A stretch of DNA of 42,405 nucleotides. Source: Bacillota bacterium. GTDB lineage: Bacteria; Bacillota; Clostridia; Clostridiales; Clostridiaceae. Positions within the stretch are counted from its first letter, which is position 1. Each line of letters starts with the position of its first letter. The position numbers were made by a program, and so were the translations under genes. The stretch lies in contig JAUZPN010000006.1 of assembly GCA_030705885.1 (NCBI GenBank), forward strand, positions 1 to 42,405, read 5' to 3'. Below, one piece after another: positions 6,090 to 15,495 of the stretch. The notes beneath the pieces were generated by a model. That model did not search any database and was not told the DNA's origin. It saw only the letters and a list, made by a program, of their open reading frames with translations.

Positions 6090-8258
6090 ATGTTAAGAAC
6101 AAAGAAAATTGCTAGCAAAGTTGCAGTTGCTGCTTTAACAGCAAGTATGTCATTGGCTCTTATTCCTTATAATGTTTTTGCAGCTACAACACCTGCACAA
6201 AACACATATCAGCAAAGATTCGAAACAATGTATAAAAAAATTCATACAGCTTCTAATGGATATTTCAATGCAAATGGAGTTCCATATCATTCAGTTGAAA
6301 CATTCATGGTAGAAGCTCCAGACTATGGTCATGAATCTACAAGTGAAGCATTCAGTTACTATATGTGGCTTGAAGCAATGCATGGTAGTATTACAGGAGA
6401 TTTCGCAGGTTTTAAAACTGCATGGGATACTACTGAAAAGTATATAATTCCTTCACATGATGATCAGCCAGCTCAAAATACAACACCTAGTGCAACATAT
6501 GCAGGAGAATATGAAGAGCCTAGCATGTATCCTTCAAAATTTGATAAAAATATAGCACAAGGAACTGATCCACTTTATTCAGAATTAAAATCTGCTTACA
6601 ATACAGGCGATATATACGCAATGCATTGGATTACTGACCCTGATAACTGGTATGGTTTTGGAGCACATGAAGATGGTTCTACATCTCCAGAAAACGTATA
6701 TTTTAACACTTATCAGAGAGGACCACAGGAATCTGTTTTTGAAACAATACCACAGCCTTCTTGGGATGCATTAAAATTTGGTAGCACTGGTGGTGGATTC
6801 TTAACATTATTTACAAATGAAACTGGTGGAAATCCTGCTACTAATACTGCTTCTGTACAATACAAATATACTGAAGCTCCAGATGCTGATTCCCGTGCTG
6901 TTCAAGCAACATATGTAGCATATCAGGCTGCAAAGAAGTATGGAGTAGATTTAAGTGCTCAAGTTGCTAAAGCATCTAAATTAGGAGACTATTTAAGATA
7001 TTCAATGATGGATAAATATTTCAGAGTAATTGGAGATCCATCTAAAGCTGGAACAGGAAAAGATGCAATGCATTATTTACTTTCATGGTATTATGCATGG
7101 GGTGGAGATGCAGGTCCTCAACATGGATGGTCTTGGAGAATAGGCTGTAGCCATATTCACTTTGGATACCAAAACCCACTTGCAGCATATATACTATCAA
7201 CAAATACTGATTTTGAACCAAAATCACAGACAGCTTCAGCTGACTGGTCTACAAGTTTAAAAACTCAAATTCAGTTCTATCAATGGTTACAATCATCTGA
7301 AGGAGCTATAGCTGGTGGTGCTAGTAACTCAAATAACGGAAGATATGAAGCATGGCCAACAGGAACTTCTACATTTGATGGAATGGGATATGTAGAAAAC
7401 CCAGTATACCTAGATCCAGGAAGTAACACATGGTTTGGTATGCAGGTATGGTCAATGCAGCGTATGATTCAATACTATTATGAATCAAAAGATCCTTCTG
7501 TAAAACCATTAATTGATAAATGGGCTAAATGGGCTAATTCTACAATTAAGTTTAATGCAGATGGTACATTCCAAATACCATCAACAATAACATGGAAAGG
7601 TCAGCCTGATACTTGGACAGGAACTGCTTCAGCAAATACAGGATTACATGTTGAGATAGTTGATTATTCAACTGACTTAGGTACTTCTTCTTCACTTGCT
7701 AATGCATTAACATATTATGCAAAGGCTACTGGAGATGCTACATCCAAGAAAAATGCTAAAGAAATTCTTGATAGAATTTGGAACAAATACCAGGATACTA
7801 AGGGTATAAGTTCACCAGAAGCTAAAGACTTCAGCAGAGTATTTAACCAGACTGTATATGTACCAGATGGCTGGACAGGAACATATCCAAATGGTGATAA
7901 GATTCAAACTGGAATTAAATTTATTGATATTAGATCAAAATATAAATTAGATCCAGATTACACAAGAATAAAAGCAGATGTTGATGCAGGAAAATCATCA
8001 ACAATGTACTATCACAGATTCTGGGCACAAAGTGAATATGCAATTGCAAATGCAGTTTATGGACAATTCTTTAATGATGCTGTTAAAGGCGATGTTAATG
8101 GTGATGGTAAAGTAAATGTACTTGACTATTTATTATTAAATAAATATTTAAAGAATACTTCTATTAAGATAAGTACTACAGGTGCTGATGTTAATGGTGA
8201 TGGTTCAATAACTTCTGCTGATTATTCAGCATTAAGAACAAAATTAATTAAAAGATAG
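6090..8258 (+). CDS. GH48 processive cellulase with dockerin (Cel48F-type)
   Basis: The 722-residue secreted enzyme is a family 48 glycoside hydrolase, the processive cellulase that is normally the major catalytic subunit of clostridial cellulosomes. A signal peptide (residues 1-31) is followed by the GH48 domain to about 655. The block VEAPDYGHESTSEAFSYYMW contains Glu75 and Glu86, which probably correspond to Glu44 and Glu55 of C. cellulolyticum Cel48F, the latter being the proton donor. Long conserved stretches such as WGGDAGPQHGWSWRIGCSH support the family. A dockerin begins at about 667; its first repeat contains VNVLDYLLL and the second is the divergent ITSADYSAL. The ATG follows GAGGGAG. 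It is the first gene of the operon and 25 bases precede the next gene. Confidence 0.95.
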   Translation: MLRTKKIASKVAVAALTASMSLALIPYNVFAATTPAQNTYQQRFETMYKKIHTASNGYFNANGVPYHSVETFMVEAPDYGHESTSEAFSYYMWLEAMHGSITGDFAGFKTAWDTTEKYIIPSHDDQPAQNTTPSATYAGEYEEPSMYPSKFDKNIAQGTDPLYSELKSAYNTGDIYAMHWITDPDNWYGFGAHEDGSTSPENVYFNTYQRGPQESVFETIPQPSWDALKFGSTGGGFLTLFTNETGGNPATNTASVQYKYTEAPDADSRAVQATYVAYQAAKKYGVDLSAQVAKASKLGDYLRYSMMDKYFRVIGDPSKAGTGKDAMHYLLSWYYAWGGDAGPQHGWSWRIGCSHIHFGYQNPLAAYILSTNTDFEPKSQTASADWSTSLKTQIQFYQWLQSSEGAIAGGASNSNNGRYEAWPTGTSTFDGMGYVENPVYLDPGSNTWFGMQVWSMQRMIQYYYESKDPSVKPLIDKWAKWANSTIKFNADGTFQIPSTITWKGQPDTWTGTASANTGLHVEIVDYSTDLGTSSSLANALTYYAKATGDATSKKNAKEILDRIWNKYQDTKGISSPEAKDFSRVFNQTVYVPDGWTGTYPNGDKIQTGIKFIDIRSKYKLDPDYTRIKADVDAGKSSTMYYHRFWAQSEYAIANAVYGQFFNDAVKGDVNGDGKVNVLDYLLLNKYLKNTSIKISTTGADVNGDGSITSADYSALRTKLIKR

Positions 8259-8283
8259 TTTATAAAAAGAGGTGTAATACTAA

Positions 8284-9765
8284 GTGAATAAAAAAAGAGC
8301 TTGCTCAATCATTTTACAGTTAATTTTAATAATAACTTTGATTATTCCATCATCAAATGTTTTTGCAGCAACTAATACAACTAATGATGATTATCTCCAC
8401 ACAGATGGAAACAAGATTCTCGATGACAGTGGAAATCAGGTTAGATTGACAGGCATCGCTTGGTTTGGATTTGAAACACCTAATTATTGTTTTCACGGTA
8501 TATGGGCAAATAAGATGGAAAACATTATCGATTTAGTTGCAAATAATGGTTTTAATCTTATGAGAGTTCCATTAAGTGTTGAACTTGTTAATCAATGGCG
8601 CAAGGGTGTTTACCCTGCGCCTGATTCAATGAATGATTACATTAATCCAGAATTAAAAGGAATGAATAGTCTGCAGGTACTTGATGCAACCTTAGCATAT
8701 TGTAATAAAGTAGGACTTAAAGTTATGCTTGATATGCATAGAATTGACTCAGCAGGTCAGACACCAACTTGGTATACAGATAAGTATACCACTGCTGATT
8801 ATGAAGCATGTTGGGAATGGCTTGCAAATCATTATAAGAATGATGATACAGTAGTAGCAATGGATTTATTTAATGAACCTCATGGAAAGGCTTACAGGCA
8901 GGAAACAACTGCAATATGGGATGATTCAACAAATCCAGCTAACTGGAAGAATGAAGCTCAAATTGTAGGAAATAAAATTCTTAAGATAAATCCAAAAATG
9001 CTTATAATGGTTGAAGGTATTGAGACATATCCTAAAGAAGGAAAGACTTATTCATACACAGGTGAAGATGGTTATTATGGATATTGGTGGGGTGGAAATT
9101 TACGAGGAGTAAAGGATCATCCTATTACCCTTTCAGTAAAAAATCAAGTTGTTTATTCACCTCATGACTATGGTCCTAGTGTTTCAGACCAATCATGGTT
9201 TTCTGCTGGATTTGATGAAACTTCATTGACAAAGGATGCATGGATGCCAAATTGGTTATACATTCATACAAACAATATAGCTCCTGTTCTTATTGGTGAA
9301 TGGGGAGGACAAATGGATGGTGGATCTAATCAAAAATGGATGAGTGCACTTGCTGATACAATAGTAAAGAATAATTTAAATCATACATTCTGGTGTTTAA
9401 ATCCTAACTCTGGAGATACTGGTGGTATTTTAGGAAATGATTTTGCAACTGTAGATCAAGCAAAATATGCTCTTGTAAAGCCTACACTATGGGCAGATAA
9501 AACAAGCGGCAAGTTCATAGGCTTGGATCATCAAGTTAATTTAGGAACAACAGGTACACATGTAAAAGGAAATGGAATAGTTCCAGTACTAAATGGTGAT
9601 GTAAATGGTGATGGAAGAGTAAATGTACTTGATTATCTAAAGTTAAAAAAGTACATTGTAAACAAATCTATATCAATAAATACAAAAGCAGGCGACGTGA
9701 ACAATGATGGGGTTATTGATTCTAATGATTTAACAGCACTTAGAAAAGTTCTTTTAACAAAGTAG
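8284..9765 (+). CDS. GH5 (subfamily 1-like) endoglucanase with dockerin
   Basis: The 493-residue protein has a signal peptide (residues 1-28), a GH5 catalytic barrel and a C-terminal dockerin. The segment LTGIAWFGFETPNYCFHGIW is typical of GH5_1 endoglucanases. Glu198 in LFNEPHG is the expected acid/base and Glu339 in IGEWGG the nucleophile; SPHDYGP supplies the conserved His-Tyr. The dockerin has the VNVLDYLKL repeat first and the divergent IDSNDLTAL repeat second. The start codon is GTG at 8284, preceded by GAGGTG at a good distance; no better ATG exists upstream in frame. It lies 25 bases after the GH48 gene in the same operon. The role is endo-cleavage of beta-1,4-glucan outside the cell. 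Confidence 0.92.
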   Translation: MNKKRACSIILQLILIITLIIPSSNVFAATNTTNDDYLHTDGNKILDDSGNQVRLTGIAWFGFETPNYCFHGIWANKMENIIDLVANNGFNLMRVPLSVELVNQWRKGVYPAPDSMNDYINPELKGMNSLQVLDATLAYCNKVGLKVMLDMHRIDSAGQTPTWYTDKYTTADYEACWEWLANHYKNDDTVVAMDLFNEPHGKAYRQETTAIWDDSTNPANWKNEAQIVGNKILKINPKMLIMVEGIETYPKEGKTYSYTGEDGYYGYWWGGNLRGVKDHPITLSVKNQVVYSPHDYGPSVSDQSWFSAGFDETSLTKDAWMPNWLYIHTNNIAPVLIGEWGGQMDGGSNQKWMSALADTIVKNNLNHTFWCLNPNSGDTGGILGNDFATVDQAKYALVKPTLWADKTSGKFIGLDHQVNLGTTGTHVKGNGIVPVLNGDVNGDGRVNVLDYLKLKKYIVNKSISINTKAGDVNNDGVIDSNDLTALRKVLLTK

Positions 9766-9792
9766 TAATTTTAGAAATCAGGAGCTGAAAAT

Positions 9793-12003
9793 ATGTTTAA
9801 AATTAAAAGTAAAAAAATGCCATCAATTTTATTATCATCTGCTTTAACTGTATCATTATCATTAACTGCTTTTCCAGCAGTATCAAATGTTTCTTCAACT
9901 GCTTTAGCAGCAACTACAACACCAACACCAGCGTCAAGCAGCAGTACAAATTTTAATTATGGAGAAGCATTACAGAAATCACTAATGTTTTATGAACTAC
10001 AGCGTTCAGGTAAACTTCCAGCTGACAAACGTGATAACTGGCGTGGTGATTCAGGATTAGGTGATGGATCAGACAATGGACTAGATCTTACTGGTGGATG
10101 GTATGATGCAGGTGATAATTGCAAATTTAATTTACCAATGTCTTATTCAGGTGCTATGCTTGGATGGTCTGTCTATGAAAATAGAGATGCTTATGTTAAG
10201 AGTGGCCAGCTAAAGTATGTATTAGGTGATATAAAATGGGTAACTGATTATTTGATTAAATGTCATCCATCACCTAATGTTTATTATTATCAAGTTGGAG
10301 ATGGTGGACTTGACCATAAATGGTGGGGGGCAGCTGAAGTTATGCAGATGGAAAGACCATCATATAAAGTTGATTTGGATAATCCAGGTTCAACAGTAGC
10401 AGGTGAAGCTGCAGCAGAGCTTGCAGTTGCATCAATTATATTCAAATCTACAGATCCAACATACTCAGCAACATGTTTAACTCATGCAAAACAGTTATTT
10501 AGTTTTGCAGATACTACTAAAAGTGATAAAGGTTACACAGCAGCAAATGGATATTATAATTCTTGGAGCGGTTTCTATGATGAACTTTCATGGGCTGGTG
10601 CATGGCTATATTTAGCTACTAATGATAGTACTTATCTTAGTAAGGCAGAATCATATGTTCCTAATTGGCCAACACTTCCTCAAACTACAACAATTGGTTA
10701 TAAATGGGCTCAATGTTGGGATGATGTTCATTATGGTGCTCAGCTTTTACTTGCAAGAATAACAAACAAAGCAATTTATAAAGAATCAGTAGAAAAAAGT
10801 CTTGATTATTGGACTACTGGTTATAATGGTGAAAAAATAAAGTATACTCCTAAAGGACTAGCTTGGATGGATACATGGGGATCTATAAGATATGCAACAA
10901 CTATGGGCTTTTTAGCAGATGTTTATGCTGGATGGTCTGGATGTACACAAACCAAAGTTAAAACTTATAAAGACTTTGCAAAAAGTCAGCTTGATTATGC
11001 TCTTGGCAGCTCAGGAAGAAGTTTTGTAGTTGGGTTTGGAGTTAATCCTCCTCAAAATGAACATCATAGAACAGCACAAGGTTCTTGGTCAGATCAGTCG
11101 ATTGTTCCTGATTATCATAGACATGTGTTATATGGAGCATTAGTTGGTGGTCCAGATTCAACTGATGGCTATGAAGATGTAGTTACTAATTTTACTGAAA
11201 ACGAAGTAGCATGTGATTATAATGCAGGTTTTACAGGTCTTCTTGCTAGAGAGTATGCTGCATATGGCGGAACTCCAATAGCAAATTTCAATGCAGTTGA
11301 AAAAATTACAAATGATGAACTTTATGTTGAAGCTGGTGTAAATGCAGCAGGTCCAAATTTCTGTGAGATAAAAGCTGTATTGAATAATAAAACAGGATGG
11401 CCGGCAAGAGTAACTGATAAACTTTCATTTAGATACTTTATTGATATTAGTGAACTTGTAAGTAAGGGATACTCAGCTAAAGATATAACTGTAAAAACTG
11501 GTTATACAACTGGTGGTACAGCATCACAGCTGATACCATATAATGCTGCTAAAAATATTTATTATGTTAACGTTGATTTTACCGGAACACTAATATATCC
11601 TGGAGGGCAGTCTGCTTATAAGAAAGAAATTCAATTCAGAATGTCTGCACCAGAGAATGTTAATATTTGGGATAACTCAAATGACTTCTCATATCAAGGC
11701 ATTACTACAACACCTGGTGATACACCAGTAGAAACAAAGAATATTTCAGTTTATGATAGTGGTGTTAAAGTATTTGGAAATGAACCAGCTGACAAGCCAG
11801 CATTTTCAGGTGATATTAATGGCGATGGTAAAATTAATATTTTAGATTATCTAAAACTAAAACAATATCTGTCATCAAGTAGTGTGAGTATAAACGTTAA
11901 AAACTCAGATATGAATGGTGATGGAAAAGTTGATACAAATGATTATATATTACTAAGGAAATACTTGCTTGATCCAAAATCAAGCAGAATAAACAATTTA
12001 TAA
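9793..12003 (+). CDS. GH9 endoglucanase with CBM3c and dockerin
   Basis: The 736-residue secreted enzyme has a signal peptide (cleavage near residue 39), a short Thr/Pro/Ser linker, a GH9 domain (about 54-495), a fused CBM3c (about 505-645) and a dockerin (673-736). Asp105 and Asp108 in WYDAGDN form the catalytic base region, and Glu471 in [12 protein letters not shown] is the general acid. CBM3c modules fused behind GH9 feed the chain into the active site and confer processivity in this theme (as in Cel9G). The dockerin order is INILDYLKL then VDTNDYILL. The ATG follows AGGAG, 27 bases after the GH5 gene. Compared with the other GH9-CBM3c gene at 20467 it belongs to a different GH9 branch (GGWYDAGDN rather than GGFHDAGDH). 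Confidence 0.92.
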   Translation: MFKIKSKKMPSILLSSALTVSLSLTAFPAVSNVSSTALAATTTPTPASSSSTNFNYGEALQKSLMFYELQRSGKLPADKRDNWRGDSGLGDGSDNGLDLTGGWYDAGDNCKFNLPMSYSGAMLGWSVYENRDAYVKSGQLKYVLGDIKWVTDYLIKCHPSPNVYYYQVGDGGLDHKWWGAAEVMQMERPSYKVDLDNPGSTVAGEAAAELAVASIIFKSTDPTYSATCLTHAKQLFSFADTTKSDKGYTAANGYYNSWSGFYDELSWAGAWLYLATNDSTYLSKAESYVPNWPTLPQTTTIGYKWAQCWDDVHYGAQLLLARITNKAIYKESVEKSLDYWTTGYNGEKIKYTPKGLAWMDTWGSIRYATTMGFLADVYAGWSGCTQTKVKTYKDFAKSQLDYALGSSGRSFVVGFGVNPPQNEHHRTAQGSWSDQSIVPDYHRHVLYGALVGGPDSTDGYEDVVTNFTENEVACDYNAGFTGLLAREYAAYGGTPIANFNAVEKITNDELYVEAGVNAAGPNFCEIKAVLNNKTGWPARVTDKLSFRYFIDISELVSKGYSAKDITVKTGYTTGGTASQLIPYNAAKNIYYVNVDFTGTLIYPGGQSAYKKEIQFRMSAPENVNIWDNSNDFSYQGITTTPGDTPVETKNISVYDSGVKVFGNEPADKPAFSGDINGDGKINILDYLKLKQYLSSSSVSINVKNSDMNGDGKVDTNDYILLRKYLLDPKSSRINNL

Positions 12004-12016
12004 GGGGGATTTATTA

Positions 12017-14767
12017 ATGCTTAAAAAGCGAATTTTAACAAGTGTGCTTTCAGTTATTATGGGTCTTGGTTTAGTTGCACCAACAATTGCACCAATTCAA
12101 GCTTTTGCAACAGATCTCATAAAAACAAGCAATTTTGATGATGGTAAAGGATTACCATGGACAGAAGTTGAAACACCACCTACACATGCAGATTGTGATA
12201 TCAGCGGTGGATTTTATAATTTGACAGCTACTAATATAGCTACAGGTTCTGAAAGATGGGATCTTCAATTCCGTCATAGAGGACTTACAATTATAAATGG
12301 TCATACTTATAATCTTAAATTTACAATTGAAGCAAGTAAGGATTGCCAAATATATGTTAAATTAGGTGAAATGGGCGGAAAATATGCTGAGTTCTGGAAC
12401 TATGGAACTACTGCAGATGACACTCTTGGATGGAAAATGATGCCATTAAAAGGTGGCGTACCAACAACTATTGATACATCATTTAAAGTTGACTTTTCAA
12501 AACAAACACAAGATCCTGATTTAGTTAGTGCTGGTCAATGTACTACATCTGAACTTGCATTCCATCTTGGTGGAATTAATGGAGAGGGTCAGTATACTGG
12601 TGGAATATCATCAAGATCTGATTTACCTATAAAATATTCTTTCAGTGATATTCATCTTATTGATCCACAGGCTCCAACTCCTATACCAGATCCTATTAAA
12701 CCATCAAATGCAATACGTGTAAACCAAGTTGGATATTATCCAAACTTAGAGAAAACTGCAACTTTAGTTACAAAATCAACAACTGCAGTTCCATGGGCAC
12801 TTCACAACAGTGCTGGAACAGTAGTAGCAACTGGTACTTCAAAATTGTATAAAGATTCAGCAACAGGAACAAGTCTTGATAAAGCTTCAGGTGATAAAGT
12901 TCAGATAATTGATTTTTCAAGCTATAAAACTCTTGGAAAAGGATATTATTTAACTGTTGATAATCAATATATAGATCCAACACTTGTGGCAGATTCTACA
13001 CTTCCTGGAGCAACTCTTGCAAAGAGTATGCCATTTAATATTGGTACTGATATTTATACTAAATTAAAGAATGATTCTATTAATTATTTCTATCAAAATA
13101 GAAGTGGTATTGATATAACAATGCCATATTGTGTAAGAGATGATCTTGCTCGTGTAGAAGGAATTAAAGATACAGCATTAAAAAATGTTCCAAGTAGTGG
13201 CTATTCAGGTGATTCTGATACTTATGATGTTGAAAAAGGCTGGTTTGATGCTGGTGACCATGGTAAGTATGTAGTAAATGGCGGTATTTCAGTATGGACT
13301 CTTATGAATGAATATGAAAGAGCATTAAATAGTAGTGATACAAGTTTAGTTAAAAAAGCACCATTTGCAGATGGAACAATGAATATTCCAGAAAATGCAG
13401 ATGGAAAACCAGATATTCTTAATGAAACTCGTTGGGAAATTGAATTTATGCTTGGAATGCAGATTCCAGATGGTACTTATGCTGGAATGGTACATCACAG
13501 TGCACATGACGTATCATGGACAGCACTTTGCACAAGACCAGATCAAGATGATAAGACAAGATATGTATATCCTCCAAGCACACAAGCTACATTAAATCTT
13601 GCAGCAAGTGCAGCACAAGCTTCAAGATTATGGGCAAGCTATGATTCAGATTTTGCAGCTAAGTGCTTAACTGCAGCTAAAGCAGCTTATGTAGCAGCAA
13701 AAGCAAATCCTAAAATGTACTTTAAAACAGGCGGTACTGGTGGTGGAGACTATGGTGATACAAATGCAACTGATGAATTCTACTGGGCAGCATGTGAACT
13801 TTATGCAACTACTAAAGATTCAACTTATTTAACTGATGCTAAATCTTATACAGACAAATATTTACAAATGCCTTCAGGCCTTCAAGGTGGAGAAGATATA
13901 GGCGTTTCTGGAGCATTTGACTGGGGTAATGTTGCTGGACTTGGTACTTTAACACTTCTTACAGCTAAAACAGGTTTATCTACAACTGATATTGCAACAG
14001 CTAAAGCTAATGTTGCAAAAGCAGCAGATGTATTTATTAATACAGAAAATACTCAAGGATATGGTTCACCAATTACTGAAGCACCATTAACAGTATCAAC
14101 TACTGGAGAACAGATTGTTGGATATCCATGGGGATCAAACTCATTTGTTTCAAATGAAGCAATTGTAATGGCATATGCATATGATTATACAAATAATGCG
14201 AAATATGCTAATGGTGTTGCTACAGCATTAGATTACTTATTAGGAAGAAACCCTAATGTACAATCTTATGTAACTGGATATGGTTCAAATCCACTTTTGA
14301 ACCCACATCACAGATTCTGGTCACATGAGGAAGACAGCACTTATCCATCAGCACCTGCTGGATGCATAAGTGGAGGTCCAAACTCAGGACTTGAAGATCC
14401 ATGGGTATTTGGTATGGGCTGGAAACCAGGTGGATATCCAGGTGAAAAGTGCTTTACTGATAATATTGAATCTTGGTCAACAAATGAAATTACAATTAAC
14501 TGGAATGCACCATTATCATGGCTTACAACTTATATGGATTATGCAAAAGTTAATCCAGTTAATGTTATTGGTGATGTAAATAATGATGGAAGAATTAATG
14601 TTCTTGATTATCTATTATTAGGAAAAGCAGTAAATGGTAAAGTTACTTTAACAGGTGACAAACTTAAAAATGCTGATACAAATGCTGATGGAACTATAAC
14701 ATCTGCAGATTTAACAGCTTTAAGATACTACTTAACTCGTAAAGTTAAAGCATTACCATATAAATAA
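12017..14767 (+). CDS. CBM4-Ig-GH9 exo-acting cellulase with dockerin (Cel9E-type), copy 1
   Basis: The 916-residue protein has a signal peptide (1-32), an N-terminal CBM4-type jelly roll (about 33-215), an Ig-like domain beginning at AIRVNQVGYYP (about 230-325), a GH9 domain (about 335-845) and a dockerin (from 852). This is the architecture of Cel9E of C. cellulolyticum and CbhA-type cellobiohydrolases. Catalytic candidates are Asp411 and Asp414 (FDAGDHGKY) and Glu824 in WSTNEITINWNAP. The dockerin order is INVLDYLLL then ITSADLTAL. The gene starts 13 bases after its neighbour, with AAGGGGGA as ribosome binding site. A close paralogue is encoded at 22782-25526; that copy differs at the catalytic acid while this one is intact. 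Confidence 0.93.
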   Translation: MLKKRILTSVLSVIMGLGLVAPTIAPIQAFATDLIKTSNFDDGKGLPWTEVETPPTHADCDISGGFYNLTATNIATGSERWDLQFRHRGLTIINGHTYNLKFTIEASKDCQIYVKLGEMGGKYAEFWNYGTTADDTLGWKMMPLKGGVPTTIDTSFKVDFSKQTQDPDLVSAGQCTTSELAFHLGGINGEGQYTGGISSRSDLPIKYSFSDIHLIDPQAPTPIPDPIKPSNAIRVNQVGYYPNLEKTATLVTKSTTAVPWALHNSAGTVVATGTSKLYKDSATGTSLDKASGDKVQIIDFSSYKTLGKGYYLTVDNQYIDPTLVADSTLPGATLAKSMPFNIGTDIYTKLKNDSINYFYQNRSGIDITMPYCVRDDLARVEGIKDTALKNVPSSGYSGDSDTYDVEKGWFDAGDHGKYVVNGGISVWTLMNEYERALNSSDTSLVKKAPFADGTMNIPENADGKPDILNETRWEIEFMLGMQIPDGTYAGMVHHSAHDVSWTALCTRPDQDDKTRYVYPPSTQATLNLAASAAQASRLWASYDSDFAAKCLTAAKAAYVAAKANPKMYFKTGGTGGGDYGDTNATDEFYWAACELYATTKDSTYLTDAKSYTDKYLQMPSGLQGGEDIGVSGAFDWGNVAGLGTLTLLTAKTGLSTTDIATAKANVAKAADVFINTENTQGYGSPITEAPLTVSTTGEQIVGYPWGSNSFVSNEAIVMAYAYDYTNNAKYANGVATALDYLLGRNPNVQSYVTGYGSNPLLNPHHRFWSHEEDSTYPSAPAGCISGGPNSGLEDPWVFGMGWKPGGYPGEKCFTDNIESWSTNEITINWNAPLSWLTTYMDYAKVNPVNVIGDVNNDGRINVLDYLLLGKAVNGKVTLTGDKLKNADTNADGTITSADLTALRYYLTRKVKALPYK

Positions 14768-14782
14768 TTAATTATCCTTTTG

Positions 14783-14815
14783 AGAAACTGTAGAGAATTT
14801 ATCTCTACAGTTTCT
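14783..14815 (+). other. Intra-operon hairpin without U-tract, copy 1
   Basis: A perfect 14-bp stem AGAAACTGTAGAGA/TCTCTACAGTTTCT has a five-base loop (ATTTA). It is followed by ACTACAT, not by Ts, so it is unlikely to terminate. A related hairpin (AAACTGTAGG/CCTACAGTTT) lies at 22707-22734. Such hairpins could mark RNA processing sites or protect the upstream 3' end. Confidence 0.75.
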
Positions 14816-14872
14816 ACTACATAAAGAGGATATACAAAAAAACTAAGTTATGTTTATGGAAGGAGCAGCGTA

Positions 14873-15472
14873 ATGAAAAAGGGAAAAATAGGTACGTTTA
14901 AAGTTGTTGCAATAATTTTTTTATGTTTACTTGTTGGTGGAGGAATATATTTCTTTACGAATTATCGTATTGTAATACCTGCAAATAGTAATACAAATAA
15001 AAATACAAATACAAGTGCAGTGGCAGATCCAACTAAGAAGCCATCAAGTACAGTAAAAGTTAGTATTGGCTCTGGTGAAGGAAGCGAAGGTAAAACAGTA
15101 ACAATACCAGTGAAATTTAGTTCAGTTCCTAAAAAGGGAATTGATGGGTGTGATTTTAAACTAAAATATGATACAACAGCACTTGAAATGAGTGATGTAC
15201 AGCCAGCTGATATTATCGGTTCTACTAATAAAGATGGTTTTAGTACAGAAAATGATGATACAAATGGTGTTATTAGTGTTTTGTTTATGGATACTACAGG
15301 CAATAGTGCAATAACTAAAAATGGCTCTTTTATGAATATAACTTTTAAAGTTAAAAGTGGAGCAAAAAAGGGAGATTCTAAAATTACTTTAGATTCAGTA
15401 GGTGCCTTCGCTGATAAAGATCTTAATGAAATAGGTACTGATTTTAGTGCTGGAAAAGTAACAATAAAATAA
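14873..15472 (+). CDS. Membrane-anchored single-cohesin protein (OrfXp-like)
   Basis: The 199-residue protein has one hydrophobic segment at residues 10-29 (VVAIIFLCLLVGGGIYFF) with a Lys-rich start. It lacks an obvious signal peptidase site after the helix, so it should remain as an N-terminal membrane anchor. A short Asn/Thr linker leads to one type I cohesin (about 58-199: VTIPVKFSSVP, CDFKLKYDTTALEM, GSFMNITFKVKSGA). This matches the small cohesin protein encoded amid cellulosome enzymes in mesophilic clostridia (OrfXp of C. cellulolyticum). It may hold dockerin enzymes at the membrane or hand them to the scaffoldin. The ATG at 14873 follows GGAAGGAG. A stable hairpin precedes the gene. 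It has no tryptophan and no CBM. Confidence 0.88.
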   Translation: MKKGKIGTFKVVAIIFLCLLVGGGIYFFTNYRIVIPANSNTNKNTNTSAVADPTKKPSSTVKVSIGSGEGSEGKTVTIPVKFSSVPKKGIDGCDFKLKYDTTALEMSDVQPADIIGSTNKDGFSTENDDTNGVISVLFMDTTGNSAITKNGSFMNITFKVKSGAKKGDSKITLDSVGAFADKDLNEIGTDFSAGKVTIK

Positions 15473-15495
15473 TATATAATTAAGAGGGATGTTAA

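Noticed and set aside
14962-15303. 113-codon minus-strand frame opposite the cohesin gene
   Set aside because: It is the antisense of a clear cohesin coding region and has low-complexity composition.
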